A DNA stretch of 52,077 nucleotides from Pseudomonadales bacterium (GTDB taxonomy: Bacteria > Pseudomonadota > Gammaproteobacteria > Pseudomonadales > DC-out160), in contig JAHRWA010000002.1 in the NCBI GenBank assembly GCA_019090455.1, positions 1 to 52,077 of the forward strand, written 5' to 3'. The notes beneath the pieces were generated by a model, which worked only from the letters and a program-made list of their open reading frames with translations, had not been told where the DNA came from and searched no databases. Of this stretch, positions 31,826 to 41,064 are shown one piece after another. The stretch's first letter is position 1, and every line of letters starts with the position of its first letter. Both the position numbers and the translations under genes were made by a program.

Positions 31826-32797
31826 TTAAAGTGAAAAGCGAGTCAAAAACCAAAATTTTATTTTGTTTTCAAATTCTCTTTGCCATTCGGGATAAAAGAT
31901 TTCATGGTTGCTGTCTTTTATAATATAGAGTTCAGTATTGTCTAGGTTTGGGTTGCTATCTAACAAGGGAGCGTAAGCCAGGTCTTTGAATTCCAGCCAT
32001 CGGTTGTCATTTTCTGAAAACATAAGTAGATGCTTGAATTGTCTGGACTTGAGTTCATTAAAGCTCGTGACAAAGCGATGGCAAATATAGGGCATGTCTT
32101 CCAGGTCAGGGGTTTGCTCTTGGATAAATTGATGCTTAAAGAAATTTATCAGCACTGTTGATATACGGCGAAAATTGACTTCTCCTTTCAGTATTCGACT
32201 CCATGCTGCTTTTGAGAATACTTTCTGAGAATAGCCGGCAACATTTTTTTTCGTTTTCGCTGTACTGACGGTGGTATTGTTTCCCCATTCTTTCGAGACA
32301 CTGATGGCTGTATTGATAGAGATTAAACCGTCAAATAGAGATTGTTCTGCGCAGCAAGCGAAGAGTCCGGTGACGGCTCCACCGCAGATGCCGGATAAAA
32401 CGATAGGTGTATTTGGGTGTTGATTGGCGACGTCTTTCGCGAATTCGATTACGTCAGCGACGAAGAGTCCTTCCTCTACCCGTGTCCAAAGCTCGCGGGT
32501 TGCTCCTTCAAGGAGAACCCCGTCGCTGTAACCTAAACCCGGTGGGTCCATTCTGTAGGTCGTTATGGATGACTTGGCGAGAAACCTAGCCAGATCGACA
32601 TAGAGCCGGTGTGGACCGACACGGTATTTTAAGCCTGCAGGTAAAAGTATTAATATGGCTCGAGTATTCGTGCTGGTTGAGTGACTTGTTTCTATTGACC
32701 GAGTTTCAATTGCCCTAATTACGTTACCACTTTTTGTGGTCACCTCGACGGGTCTTTCTGTCACCATGGATGAATCTTCAGAGCATCGAGTCGTCAC
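31826..32797 (-). CDS. Alpha/beta hydrolase, exosortase A-associated hydrolase 1-like
   Basis: 323 aa. RMDPPGLGYSDG and the nucleophile elbow SGICGGAVTG (Cys, not Ser) resemble hydrolase family 1 of PEP-CTERM/exosortase loci, whose elbow is GLCDGA-like. A late His in IIKDSNHEIFYPEWQ is the candidate base. Its start overlaps the upstream hydrolase stop by four bases. It is the last gene of the operon. Whether a Cys nucleophile works on a thioester or ester of the carrier protein is an inference from context. Confidence 0.65.
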   Translation of the reverse strand: MTTRCSEDSSMVTERPVEVTTKSGNVIRAIETRSIETSHSTSTNTRAILILLPAGLKYRVGPHRLYVDLARFLAKSSITTYRMDPPGLGYSDGVLLEGATRELWTRVEEGLFVADVIEFAKDVANQHPNTPIVLSGICGGAVTGLFACCAEQSLFDGLISINTAISVSKEWGNNTTVSTAKTKKNVAGYSQKVFSKAAWSRILKGEVNFRRISTVLINFFKHQFIQEQTPDLEDMPYICHRFVTSFNELKSRQFKHLLMFSENDNRWLEFKDLAYAPLLDSNPNLDNTELYIIKDSNHEIFYPEWQREFENKIKFWFLTRFSL

Positions 32798-33705
32798 TTT
32801 AAAGCCTTGATAACTTCAAAAACTAATTCACTTTGTGTTGCGTCAAAGTATTTTGGTTCATGCCACAAGGGGCTTCCTTTGACTTGAGTGCAATTGACTC
32901 CTGTGGCTCCCATATCTAAAATCAATTTTGGTAGTCCTTTCTTGAGATTGTTTGTAATCTGAATTAGCGTGGTCCGAGTGCGGATTGATTTGTCGATAGA
33001 GAGTGTTTCTGTTCCTACTATTGAGTCGTATAGGGGTTTACCTACTTGGTATCCAAACATATTGATACTAATACCCTGGTTCATATCGGCGATTAGTTTT
33101 TTTCGGTCCCTAATGACTTTATTGTATACCGAAAGCTGAGTGGCGAGATTGTAGCGTAAGCAAACGTTCATATATTGTGAAAGATCGGGGATCACGTCAA
33201 TGCCAACGATTTTCTCAGGTTTAAGTGTGGTAGTGGCATCATATTTAAGATTGAGCGCAATATTGGCTCCTAGGCGTAGTCCTAAAAGCGAGAACCGTTG
33301 ATCGCCAGTCTTATTTTGAAAAAAATGAATGGCATCGACGACGTCTTCGCTAAAATCAGCCAGCGTACTGTTTTCCATTTGGCCAAAACTATCACCTGTT
33401 CCTCTGTAGTCAAATTGCAAAACGGGATGACCTTCAAGGGCAAGGCTTTGCGCAATCTGATGGATCAACGGCTGTGAGATGACGCGTTCATCGAACAAAG
33501 GCGGGCATATGATGATGGCTGTCTTATTACTGTTGCTGGTCTTATTGCCGGTGCTGCTCTTATTATCGGTGCAGGTGGCAGTGCCGCAAACTGAGGAATG
33601 ATAGAAGAGTTTGGTGTTCCTTCTATTTTCAAAAAAGCCGGATTGAGCGGTTAGTTTCATGTGCACCGAGTTGAGTTTGTCTGCTTCGATTGTCTCAGCA
33701 TACAC
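32794..33705 (-). CDS. Alpha/beta hydrolase, exosortase A-associated hydrolase 2-like
   Basis: 303 aa. IICPPLFDERVISQPLIHQI, VLQFDYRGTGDSFG and LGLRLGANIALNLKYD match hydrolase family 2 of exosortase A loci. The nucleophile elbow has Arg-Leu in place of Ser (GLRLGAN), a known feature of that family, so ordinary esterase chemistry is doubtful. The pair with the preceding gene is translationally coupled. Confidence 0.65.
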   Translation of the reverse strand: MYAETIEADKLNSVHMKLTAQSGFFENRRNTKLFYHSSVCGTATCTDNKSSTGNKTSNSNKTAIIICPPLFDERVISQPLIHQIAQSLALEGHPVLQFDYRGTGDSFGQMENSTLADFSEDVVDAIHFFQNKTGDQRFSLLGLRLGANIALNLKYDATTTLKPEKIVGIDVIPDLSQYMNVCLRYNLATQLSVYNKVIRDRKKLIADMNQGISINMFGYQVGKPLYDSIVGTETLSIDKSIRTRTTLIQITNNLKKGLPKLILDMGATGVNCTQVKGSPLWHEPKYFDATQSELVFEVIKALK

Positions 33706-33745
33706 GCTATATTTCTCTACTGTTGAAATAGTAATGTCTCGGTGG

Positions 33746-34738
33746 TCAAATGGGGGCTGTCATAGGTCCAATGACCGGCTCTATCAATAAGGGTTGCCAA
33801 TGTAGCGGGGCGGTTGTACGGCGTTTATTTTCTATATCCTTGTAAATAAGTAAGGCACGTTCTTCGTTAATCGATAGATATTCGGCAAGCTCTGCTGCGG
33901 GTCTACCTTGATTGTATAGCCATAATGCGACATCCATCTGCTGGTAAGGCAATGCGTAATAAAACTCATCTTGCCCTTGTTCCATGCTGTAAGTGTCGGT
34001 AGAGGGTTGGGCAGCACAAATTTCCGAGGGCAATCCTAAGTAGGTTGCCAGTGCATACACCTGGGATTTATATAAGTGTGCGATGGGTTTAATGTCGGCT
34101 GCCCCATCACCATTTTTGACGAAAAATCCTTGGTCGTATTCCATTCTGTTGGGTGTGCCAATGACAGCGTAATTCAATCTGTCGGCGTGGAAGTACTCGA
34201 CGTTTTTGCGAACTCTCTGTTTAAAATTAGTAGCCGCAACTATCTGCAGGTATTCCTTTAGCCGCATTTTTTCTTCAAACTGCTCCCCTTCTGGGGAACG
34301 CACCACTAGCTTAAAGTGATTGACAATGCCATCTCGTCCACCTGCGATCGCTATTTTGTTGGTCCACTGGGCTGTGTAATCGGGAAATATTTTTCGAATG
34401 GCTTCGTCGCGCCATCGATAACAACCGATGGCCTCTAAGGTGCTGGCTATATTTTGGATTTCGTATTCCATTCCCAGGTGAGTGACGAGGGTTTCACCCA
34501 AATTGACACTGGCTGCAGAAGAGTCAGTTTCCGGCAATAACAGAGCATAGTTTTTTTTTGTTCCAATCGCTTCAACACAGAGCGCAGCGGAAACGGAGCT
34601 ATCAATGCCGCCGGAAACAGCAATAATCAATCCACGTTTTCGAATGTGACGTAGATGGCCCCTTATCCCGTCTACTATTGTTTTGACGGTTTCTGCTGGG
34701 TCAAATGCCAAAATCTCATTTTTTAGAATATCAGTCAT
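33746..34738 (-). CDS. nadE: NAD synthase-like ATP pyrophosphatase
   Basis: 330 aa. The PP-loop IIAVSGGIDSSVSAALCVEA, NRMEYDQGFFVKNGDGAADI and PIAHLYKSQVYALATYLGLP match ammonia-dependent NAD synthase. It lacks a fused glutaminase domain. In this operon it could make NAD, or adenylate and amidate another carboxylate. There is an amidotransferase (AsnB-like) gene in the same operon. The C-terminal part differs from Escherichia coli NadE in length. Confidence 0.75.
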   Translation of the reverse strand: MTDILKNEILAFDPAETVKTIVDGIRGHLRHIRKRGLIIAVSGGIDSSVSAALCVEAIGTKKNYALLLPETDSSAASVNLGETLVTHLGMEYEIQNIASTLEAIGCYRWRDEAIRKIFPDYTAQWTNKIAIAGGRDGIVNHFKLVVRSPEGEQFEEKMRLKEYLQIVAATNFKQRVRKNVEYFHADRLNYAVIGTPNRMEYDQGFFVKNGDGAADIKPIAHLYKSQVYALATYLGLPSEICAAQPSTDTYSMEQGQDEFYYALPYQQMDVALWLYNQGRPAAELAEYLSINEERALLIYKDIENKRRTTAPLHWQPLLIEPVIGPMTAPI

Positions 34739-34789
34739 AATCTAAAATCCTATTAATTCACTGGGCTGGCTTAAAATATAAGTGGTATG

Positions 34790-35716
34790 TCAGACTTGAG
34801 CCATTATGACCCGAACTTCACCATTTTGATCTAGACGCGACTCTACATTGCAATAATATGCATTTTTTTCGAGTCGTTTTATCACGCTAGGACCTTGTCC
34901 CAAGCCCAGCTCAAACACCAGCCAACCCCCTTTTTGGAGGTAGTTAGGCGCTTGCTTGATTAGTTTTTGCAATATCGAAATTCCAAAAGGCCCACCGTCA
35001 AATGCCATGGCGGGTTCATGCTCTGATATTTGATTTGCCATTTCAGGGACTTTCTTGGATGAGATGTAGGGAGGGTTGCAAATAAGAATAGCCACGTTGT
35101 TGCGAAATGCTGGGTTATCAAAGGGCTGTAATAAGTCGCCGGCAAGGAAAGACACCTTTTGTTCTAAGCCCAGTTGATGCGCGTTTTCTTGGGCTAGTGC
35201 GACGGCATTTTCTGACAAATCGGCACCGAATACGGTGGCTTCTGTTATTGCCTTTGAAGCTAGTGTTTTTGCAACTATTTCCTTTGCTACAAGCAGGGCC
35301 AAATTTCCACAGCCAGTGCAGACGTCGATGATTTTGATGGGGGGGACGGCTTCGGTATTTAAACCCTGTAATTTGTCGAGTACGGCTTGCGCGAGAATTT
35401 CGGTTTCCTTGCGGGGTATTAATGCCTGTTGGTTTACAATCAATTCAAGGCCGAAAAAGTGTTGTCTTTCTGTGATATAGGCAACGGGCTTTGATGATTT
35501 CCAGTCGTTGATATCCTGTTCAAGTTTCAAAATTTGAGTGTCATCCAAGAGGGGTAGAGAATCTTGCATGGCTTTCACAGTCGATCGATTCTCGCCTGTA
35601 GCCAACCACCAGAGTGCTCGAAGGATACTCTCGGGTGTTTCTTCCGGTTTGTCGGGCATGGGTGTAAAGCTTTGTGTGATGAACTGCAAATGGCGTTCAA
35701 ATAATGCGTCAGTCAC
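34790..35716 (-). CDS. HemK/PrmC-family N5-glutamine methyltransferase-like protein
   Basis: 308 aa. The SAM site is IIDVCTGCGNLALLVAKEIV, followed by the glutamine-binding NPPY motif (LICNPPYISSKKV) and FELGLGQGPSV. The N-terminal helical domain of PrmB/PrmC (ILRALWWLATGE, RQHFFGLELIVNQQALIPRK) is present. Closest to PrmB in arrangement (IPRKETE). It may methylate a ribosomal protein, or a glutamine/amide produced by this operon; the context favours a specialised role, which is inference. Confidence 0.75.
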   Translation of the reverse strand: MTDALFERHLQFITQSFTPMPDKPEETPESILRALWWLATGENRSTVKAMQDSLPLLDDTQILKLEQDINDWKSSKPVAYITERQHFFGLELIVNQQALIPRKETEILAQAVLDKLQGLNTEAVPPIKIIDVCTGCGNLALLVAKEIVAKTLASKAITEATVFGADLSENAVALAQENAHQLGLEQKVSFLAGDLLQPFDNPAFRNNVAILICNPPYISSKKVPEMANQISEHEPAMAFDGGPFGISILQKLIKQAPNYLQKGGWLVFELGLGQGPSVIKRLEKNAYYCNVESRLDQNGEVRVIMAQV

Positions 35717-35720
35717 CGTA

Positions 35721-37307
35721 TTAATCCTTATTATCTAACAGGCGTTTTTTGTCGATTTTACCATTAGCTGATTTGGGTAGCGTTGTTAGCGTTACGATTT
35801 CTTTTGGCAGCATAAAGTTTTCTAGTTTGGATAGGCAGAGTTTTTTTAACTTACGCTCCGGTATATCAAACCCATCGTTAAAGGAGATAAAGGCCTTGAT
35901 GGCATGCCCTAGCAGTGGGTCGGGGATTCCTACGACTGCGGCTTCATGAATTCCGTCAATACTTAAAAGCGCATTTTCCACTTCAATCGGACTGACTTTT
36001 TCGCCACGTGTTTTGATGATGTCGTCTTTTCTGCCTAGAAAATAGAGTAGCCCCTCGTTGTCCATTCGAAACCAATCGTGAGTGCAAAGCTCAAACTCAC
36101 CGGGAATGACCGTGTCCAATAACATTTTTTCGCTGAGTTCAGGCTGTTTCCAATATCCTCGCATTAAGTGCGGGCCTCTGACATGCAAAATACCTTCTCC
36201 ACCGGGTGGAATACGCGTGCCTTGTTCGTTACGTAAATAAACCTCAGTACCCGGTATCGCTCTGCCTACGGACGAAGGATGTGTGTCAATTAATTCGGGC
36301 TCCAAGTAGCAGACCCTTTTGCATTCCGTTAATCCGTACATCTTGTAGATTAAAGCGTTAGGAAATATTGCTTTTATAGCGGGTAATAATTCAGGGGATA
36401 GCGCTGCTGCCGTATTGGTAACGCGAGTGATCGAGGGTAGGCATAATGGTTTTCGCGAGTGAGATGCGAGTAATAATGCGTAGATTGTGGGTACGCCCGG
36501 AAAAACAGTGACTTGATATTCTGAAATTCGACTAAGAATCTGGGCAGGGTAGGTAAAGGAGCGTTCAAGCACGAGAGTGGCACCCAACCATACCGACATC
36601 AACAGTTGATATAGCCCGTAATCAAAGGCTAAAGGCAGCACATTTAATATCTTATCTTTCGAAGAGAGTCTGAGATATTGCACTAAGCTGCCAATCGTAA
36701 AAACCATTGACTGATGAGTGTGCATGACTCCTTTTGGATTTCCGGTACTGCCTGAAGTGTAAATCAATGCGCATAAATCATTGGCGATGATCGGTTTTAT
36801 GAAGGGTTGGTTGGTGGAGCTGTTATCAGGCAGAGGTCGCTCTAGTAGTGCGGCACTGAACGTCGTTAGTTTCGATTTCAAGGTTATGCGTTCAGATAAT
36901 TTTCCGGAACAAATCACCGCCTTGATAGCGAGGCAGGAGTCTAAGGCCGCGATAAAAACGGAGGACAAATGCCCGTCGGTGAGCAGTACTGTTGCTTCGC
37001 TGTCATTGAGAATATAGGCTAACTTATCGGTCTTAGTTTGGGGGTTAATTAAAAGAAAAACCCCGCCAGCCTTGGCGATGGCAAATAGGGAAACGACACA
37101 GGGCCAGGTGTTGTCCATATATACCGCGACCCGATCACCCCGTTGTATCCCGCGAGTGGCTAGCGCATCTGCGAGACTTGTGCTTTGTTCTTGTAACTCA
37201 CGGTAGCTGTACTCTGACCCTTCGGCGACTATGGCTGTTTTATCTGACGACGATAAAGCCGGTTGATTTAGGCCATCATGGAGTAAGCGTAGGGGCGTTG
37301 TAACCAT
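35721..37307 (-). CDS. AMP-dependent acyl-CoA/acyl-ACP ligase
   Basis: 528 aa, full-length ANL-superfamily enzyme. Core motifs: LIYTSGSTGNPKGVMHTH (P-loop), YKMYGLTECKR, DWFRMDNEGLLYFLGRKDDI and the C-terminal catalytic Lys in SANGKIDKKRLL. It activates a carboxylic acid with ATP and probably loads it onto the neighbouring acyl carrier protein (37366) instead of, or as well as, CoA. This resembles ligases of exosortase A loci. The stop is 4 bases before the methyltransferase start, so the genes are tightly coupled. Confidence 0.85.
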   Translation of the reverse strand: MVTTPLRLLHDGLNQPALSSSDKTAIVAEGSEYSYRELQEQSTSLADALATRGIQRGDRVAVYMDNTWPCVVSLFAIAKAGGVFLLINPQTKTDKLAYILNDSEATVLLTDGHLSSVFIAALDSCLAIKAVICSGKLSERITLKSKLTTFSAALLERPLPDNSSTNQPFIKPIIANDLCALIYTSGSTGNPKGVMHTHQSMVFTIGSLVQYLRLSSKDKILNVLPLAFDYGLYQLLMSVWLGATLVLERSFTYPAQILSRISEYQVTVFPGVPTIYALLLASHSRKPLCLPSITRVTNTAAALSPELLPAIKAIFPNALIYKMYGLTECKRVCYLEPELIDTHPSSVGRAIPGTEVYLRNEQGTRIPPGGEGILHVRGPHLMRGYWKQPELSEKMLLDTVIPGEFELCTHDWFRMDNEGLLYFLGRKDDIIKTRGEKVSPIEVENALLSIDGIHEAAVVGIPDPLLGHAIKAFISFNDGFDIPERKLKKLCLSKLENFMLPKEIVTLTTLPKSANGKIDKKRLLDNKD

Positions 37308-37365
37308 GTTTTTAATCTCGAATAGTCAGAACTGATGGCTGCCATGGAGCTGAGTGTGTAACAGA

Positions 37366-37614
37366 TTAAGGAGCTGTTTTTTTTGTAATGAACGCGACTA
37401 AATTATCAATGGAGTCTAAATTCTCTGGTATCATTTCGTCGTCTTCTACGGAAATGCCATACTCTTCTTCAATAAAAAAGATAACCTCCATAATACCGGT
37501 GGAATCGATGATTCCTAAATCTAAAAATGAATCCGCATTGTTTAGCGCAGTTTGATCGTCGGTGAAGAGATAATTCTCTAGAATGTACTCTCTTAGTTTT
37601 TTTTTCACAGCCAT
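37366..37614 (-). CDS. Acyl carrier protein
   Basis: 82 aa from ATG 37612-37614 (upstream in-frame start possible at 37653). LDLGIIDSTGIMEVIFFIEE contains the phosphopantetheine Ser (DST rather than the usual DSL/DSV), followed by the acidic helix and VEDDEMIPENLDSIDNLVAF. A dedicated ligase, amidotransferase and hydrolases are its neighbours. A phosphopantetheinyl transferase from elsewhere in the genome would be needed. Confidence 0.85.
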   Translation of the reverse strand: MAVKKKLREYILENYLFTDDQTALNNADSFLDLGIIDSTGIMEVIFFIEEEYGISVEDDEMIPENLDSIDNLVAFITKKTAP

Positions 37615-37666
37615 TTTATTATTAGATTTCCTGTTTTCATTAATGAAATGCACTCGTTATTGTTAG

Positions 37667-39619
37667 CTAGTTGAGACTGAAGTTTTTGGTGTAATTTTCA
37701 ATGAAGTGATGGTGCCAAATTTGAGTTGATAAAATACCCACTAGGGCCTGATTGTCCTTCTGCCCAATCGCTCCACCGCGTCGTGCTTTTTTGGCCAGCA
37801 TGGTAACGCGTTTAGGGTTGAAATATCCATATGACGCTAGCTTTTCTGGGGATAGCAGCTCTTCCACATAGTCCAGTGCAGGGCCGTTTTTATTTCCGAA
37901 AAAGGCGGGAATATCCGGCGCTCTATAGGGCTGCTTATAACGTTGTACAATCTTCGGTGGGAGGTAGGATGTCATGGATTTTTTTAGCAAGTATTTTTCG
38001 TTCAATGCCTTCATTTTGAGTTTAGGGTGTAGTCGATTGGCAAATTCAATGACCCGATGATCCAAGAAGGGAAAGCGCCCTTCTACTGAGTTTGCCATGA
38101 GCATGCGATCGCCTTGGGAACACAAAAGGTAGCCGGGCATTAGGGATTTGGCTTCTAGGTATTGGCTACGGTTAAAGGGGTGCCAGTCCTTTATCTCGTT
38201 GGGAAGGCTGCTTTCCATCGTGGGGAGTGCATTACTTTCTAAGTTGGAAAACCGCTCTTCAGAGAAAAAAGTTTTTGCTTTTGCTGTTGTGTCCCAGCGT
38301 GGTAGGTGAGAAAAACAAGGGGCATTGGGGTTGTCGAGACCAATACCAAAAAAGTGTTGAGTGTATTGTTGGGCCTTGCTAGTGGAGATATCCAAGTAGG
38401 GGTACAAGCGTTTCAGTAATAGGTGTCGCCATTTCGAATTAGGTTGTTGAGCCCAAAACTGACGCAGTTTGGCCTCCTTAAAAATATCGTAGCCTCCTAA
38501 CACTTCATCCGCCCCCTCGCCGGTTAAGACCACTTTGTAATTGTGTGACTTGACTAATCCCGACAACATCCGCATTGGGGTTGGAGCGGTGCGTAATACG
38601 GTGGATTCCGTATGCCAAATGGTGTCGAAAAAATGCTGCCCGACATCAGCGTTGGAGCATTGAATTTGCGTGTGATCTAGTTGTAGGTGGTCGATCATCA
38701 TTTGCTGATAGTCGCTTTCGTCTAAGGACTCTGCGTCGAATCCAATTGAAAAGGTCTTCAAAGGTGCATCAGAATGATGATGGATTAGTGATACCAAGGC
38801 CGAAGAATCTAACCCTCCCGAGAGGTAGGCTCCAACGGGTACATCCGCACGCAATCGAATCTGGGTGGCATCGATGAGTAGCTCTTGTAATTCACCCATC
38901 AATTGGCTTTCTGATTCAGTGCGATAATCTTCTTTATTGCTCGGAAACTGCCAATCCCAGTAGCGCTGCTTGCGTTGCCTTTGTCCCTCTTGAGTCATTA
39001 GCATCCCAGGCGGAAGCTCATATATATTTTCAAACAGTGTATTTGGGCTGACAGGGGACCAGAACGTCATGAGCTGGTCTAGCGCACTGACACTTAAGCT
39101 TGGAGCCGTTTGGAGGATTGGCAGTATTGCCTTTATTTCGGAGGCAAAGATCAGTCGCCCTTCGTGGTAGGTATAAAAAAGCGGGACAATACCCACCCTA
39201 TCTCGTACCAGTATTAACTTCTTTGTCCGCACATCCCATAATGCGATCGCGAATTGACCGTTTAGATGCTCGACAAAGTTATCACCGTACTGCTCATAGA
39301 GATGAACAATAACTTCGGTATCAGTTTGGGTATAAAAGGTATGCCCTGCTTTCTGCAGCGTAATTCTGAGTTCTTTATAATTAAAAATCTCGCCATTGAA
39401 GACAACCCAAATCGACTTATCCTCATTGTGAATAGGCTGAGCACCGCCTGTTAAATCAATTATGCTTAAGCGAGTATGGGCGAGTCCTATGGAGTCATGA
39501 AGATAATAGCCATTGCCGTCGGGGCCGCGATGGTTAAGTTGGCTGGCCATGGCTTTCAGTTCGAGTTCTTGAGGCCCGTTAGCGCCTTGTAAATTGACGA
39601 TTCCTGCTATTCCACACAT
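37667..39619 (-). CDS. Asparagine-synthase-like glutamine amidotransferase
   Basis: 650 aa. N-terminal nucleophile Cys2 (MCGIAGIVNLQGA) marks the class II glutaminase domain (HTRLSIIDLTGGAQPI, VFNGEIFNYKEL). The synthetase domain has the PP-loop LSGGLDSSALVSLI and TGEGADEVLGGYDIF. It fits the AsnB-like amidotransferases found with exosortase A clusters, which likely transfer ammonia to an activated carboxylate in sugar or lipid assembly rather than make asparagine. First gene of the seven-gene minus-strand operon. Confidence 0.85.
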   Translation of the reverse strand: MCGIAGIVNLQGANGPQELELKAMASQLNHRGPDGNGYYLHDSIGLAHTRLSIIDLTGGAQPIHNEDKSIWVVFNGEIFNYKELRITLQKAGHTFYTQTDTEVIVHLYEQYGDNFVEHLNGQFAIALWDVRTKKLILVRDRVGIVPLFYTYHEGRLIFASEIKAILPILQTAPSLSVSALDQLMTFWSPVSPNTLFENIYELPPGMLMTQEGQRQRKQRYWDWQFPSNKEDYRTESESQLMGELQELLIDATQIRLRADVPVGAYLSGGLDSSALVSLIHHHSDAPLKTFSIGFDAESLDESDYQQMMIDHLQLDHTQIQCSNADVGQHFFDTIWHTESTVLRTAPTPMRMLSGLVKSHNYKVVLTGEGADEVLGGYDIFKEAKLRQFWAQQPNSKWRHLLLKRLYPYLDISTSKAQQYTQHFFGIGLDNPNAPCFSHLPRWDTTAKAKTFFSEERFSNLESNALPTMESSLPNEIKDWHPFNRSQYLEAKSLMPGYLLCSQGDRMLMANSVEGRFPFLDHRVIEFANRLHPKLKMKALNEKYLLKKSMTSYLPPKIVQRYKQPYRAPDIPAFFGNKNGPALDYVEELLSPEKLASYGYFNPKRVTMLAKKARRGGAIGQKDNQALVGILSTQIWHHHFIENYTKNFSLN

Positions 39620-39914
39620 ATTCCTGCTATTCCAGATATATCCTACAAGGAGAGGTTTCTTTATATTCTTTAAAGGGCTGGTTACGATGAGGGTTGAGTT
39701 TATCAGTATAGCTGAACGGTTTAATAGGGATTGGTGTTTGCAAGAATGGGTGTTTGCAAGAATGGGTGTTTGTCAGAATTGATGTTTGTCTGAATTGAAA
39801 CTTGAGAGAAGAGTGTTTAAAGTCCCAGGCATCTTCCAGGGAGCGAGTCATAGAATCTATCATGATGACGTTTCAGGTAAATAAATTGTCGTGAGTTTAG
39901 TAAGGAGTGTACCC
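39620..39914. other. Divergent promoter region with short direct repeats
   Basis: TGTTTGCAAGAATGGG is repeated in tandem at about 39735-39768, followed by related TGTTTGTC words. No gene is supported here. It probably contains promoters for the amidotransferase operon (left) and the hydrolase gene (right). Confidence 0.45.
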
Positions 39915-40838
39915 ATGCCTAAAGATTATCTTGATGTGTTAACTGCCGCTGTCCAATCGGCAAAATTAAGCCCTAGTGAAATTGTCGTTCCTGAAGATTG
40001 CTGGGTGACTTTAAATGGTATTCGATTTCATTATTTGGATTGGGGGAATGCTCATCTGCCGCATCTGGTACTGCTACACGGCGGTAGTCTTACTGCTCAT
40101 ACGTTTGATTTGGCCGTATTATTGCTGCGGGATAAGTACCATTGTATCGCGTTGAGTCAGCGTGGACATGGTGATACAGAGTGGACGCCTGAGGCTGATC
40201 GTGAGAAAAATAATCAGGACTTAATGTTGGAAGATGTTCGTCAGTTTATCGATTATTTGGATTACGACAAATTGGCGTTAGTGGGAATGTCCATGGGTGG
40301 ACTCAATGCGATTCGATACGCGTCCCGATACCCCGAGAAGCTTTCACATCTTGGAATCGTCGATGTAGGCCCCGATGCAATGACTGACGGACTGATTGAA
40401 ATGGAACAATTTCGCACGAATACGCAAACGTTAGCCAGTTTTGAGGACTTTTTGGGCCAGGCCGTTAAGTTTATGCCCCATCGGGCCGTGGCTCATCTTG
40501 AGTACAGTCTGACTCACAGCTTGAAGCAGCAGGACGATGGATCTTATACCTGGAAGCAAGATAACCGATCGCCAGTATCCTATATTGCCGAGGGGGAAAA
40601 GAAGGAGGCCAATGAAGCGAGAGCAGCATTGCTATGGCAGGATTTAGAGAGTATCAAAACGCCTACGTGTTTATTTCGGGGGGCAAACACTAAAATATTC
40701 TCTGTTCAAACGATGGAGAAAATGATGGCTGTTTTGGATAATGTGCAAGCGGTTGAAATACCCGATGCCACACATAATGTGCATTCGGATAATCCAAAAC
40801 GATGGGCAGCGGAGTTGAATAACTTTCTGAAAGATTAG
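39915..40838 (+). CDS. Alpha/beta hydrolase
   Basis: 307 aa from ATG 39915, chosen because AAGGAG lies seven bases upstream; a GTG at 39891 is also in frame. Oxyanion motif LLHGGSLTAHTFD, GHGDTEW, nucleophile elbow VGMSMGGLNA (Ser) and a late His in IPDATHNVHSDNP are all present. This fits the general epoxide-hydrolase/haloperoxidase-like branch, but a reaction cannot be named. Divergent from the amidotransferase operon, so it may be functionally linked. Confidence 0.8.
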   Translation: MPKDYLDVLTAAVQSAKLSPSEIVVPEDCWVTLNGIRFHYLDWGNAHLPHLVLLHGGSLTAHTFDLAVLLLRDKYHCIALSQRGHGDTEWTPEADREKNNQDLMLEDVRQFIDYLDYDKLALVGMSMGGLNAIRYASRYPEKLSHLGIVDVGPDAMTDGLIEMEQFRTNTQTLASFEDFLGQAVKFMPHRAVAHLEYSLTHSLKQQDDGSYTWKQDNRSPVSYIAEGEKKEANEARAALLWQDLESIKTPTCLFRGANTKIFSVQTMEKMMAVLDNVQAVEIPDATHNVHSDNPKRWAAELNNFLKD

Positions 40839-40855
40839 TTTTCTTGACCTTGTCT

Positions 40856-40878
40856 AGGAGGGCATCTTTAGCCCTTCT
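40856..40878 (+). terminator. Possible terminator hairpin
   Basis: AGGAGGGC / GCCCTTCT form an 8-bp stem (one G-T pair) with a 7-base loop, shortly after the hydrolase stop. No strong T-run follows, so efficiency is uncertain. Confidence 0.4.
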
Positions 40879-41064
40879 ATCGGATTAGTTCTTTTATGGT
40901 ATTCGTGCAATGTAACTGATGCGACATTGTGCCCTTTTTATCTCAAAAAAAGTTCCTAAAATTCGAGCTACATTAGTCACATACAGTTCCTTATATCTCT
41001 ACTAATCTTATCGTTATCCCACCAACGTTTGATTGACGTTGTTCTTAGATTAATTGGAATTGAT

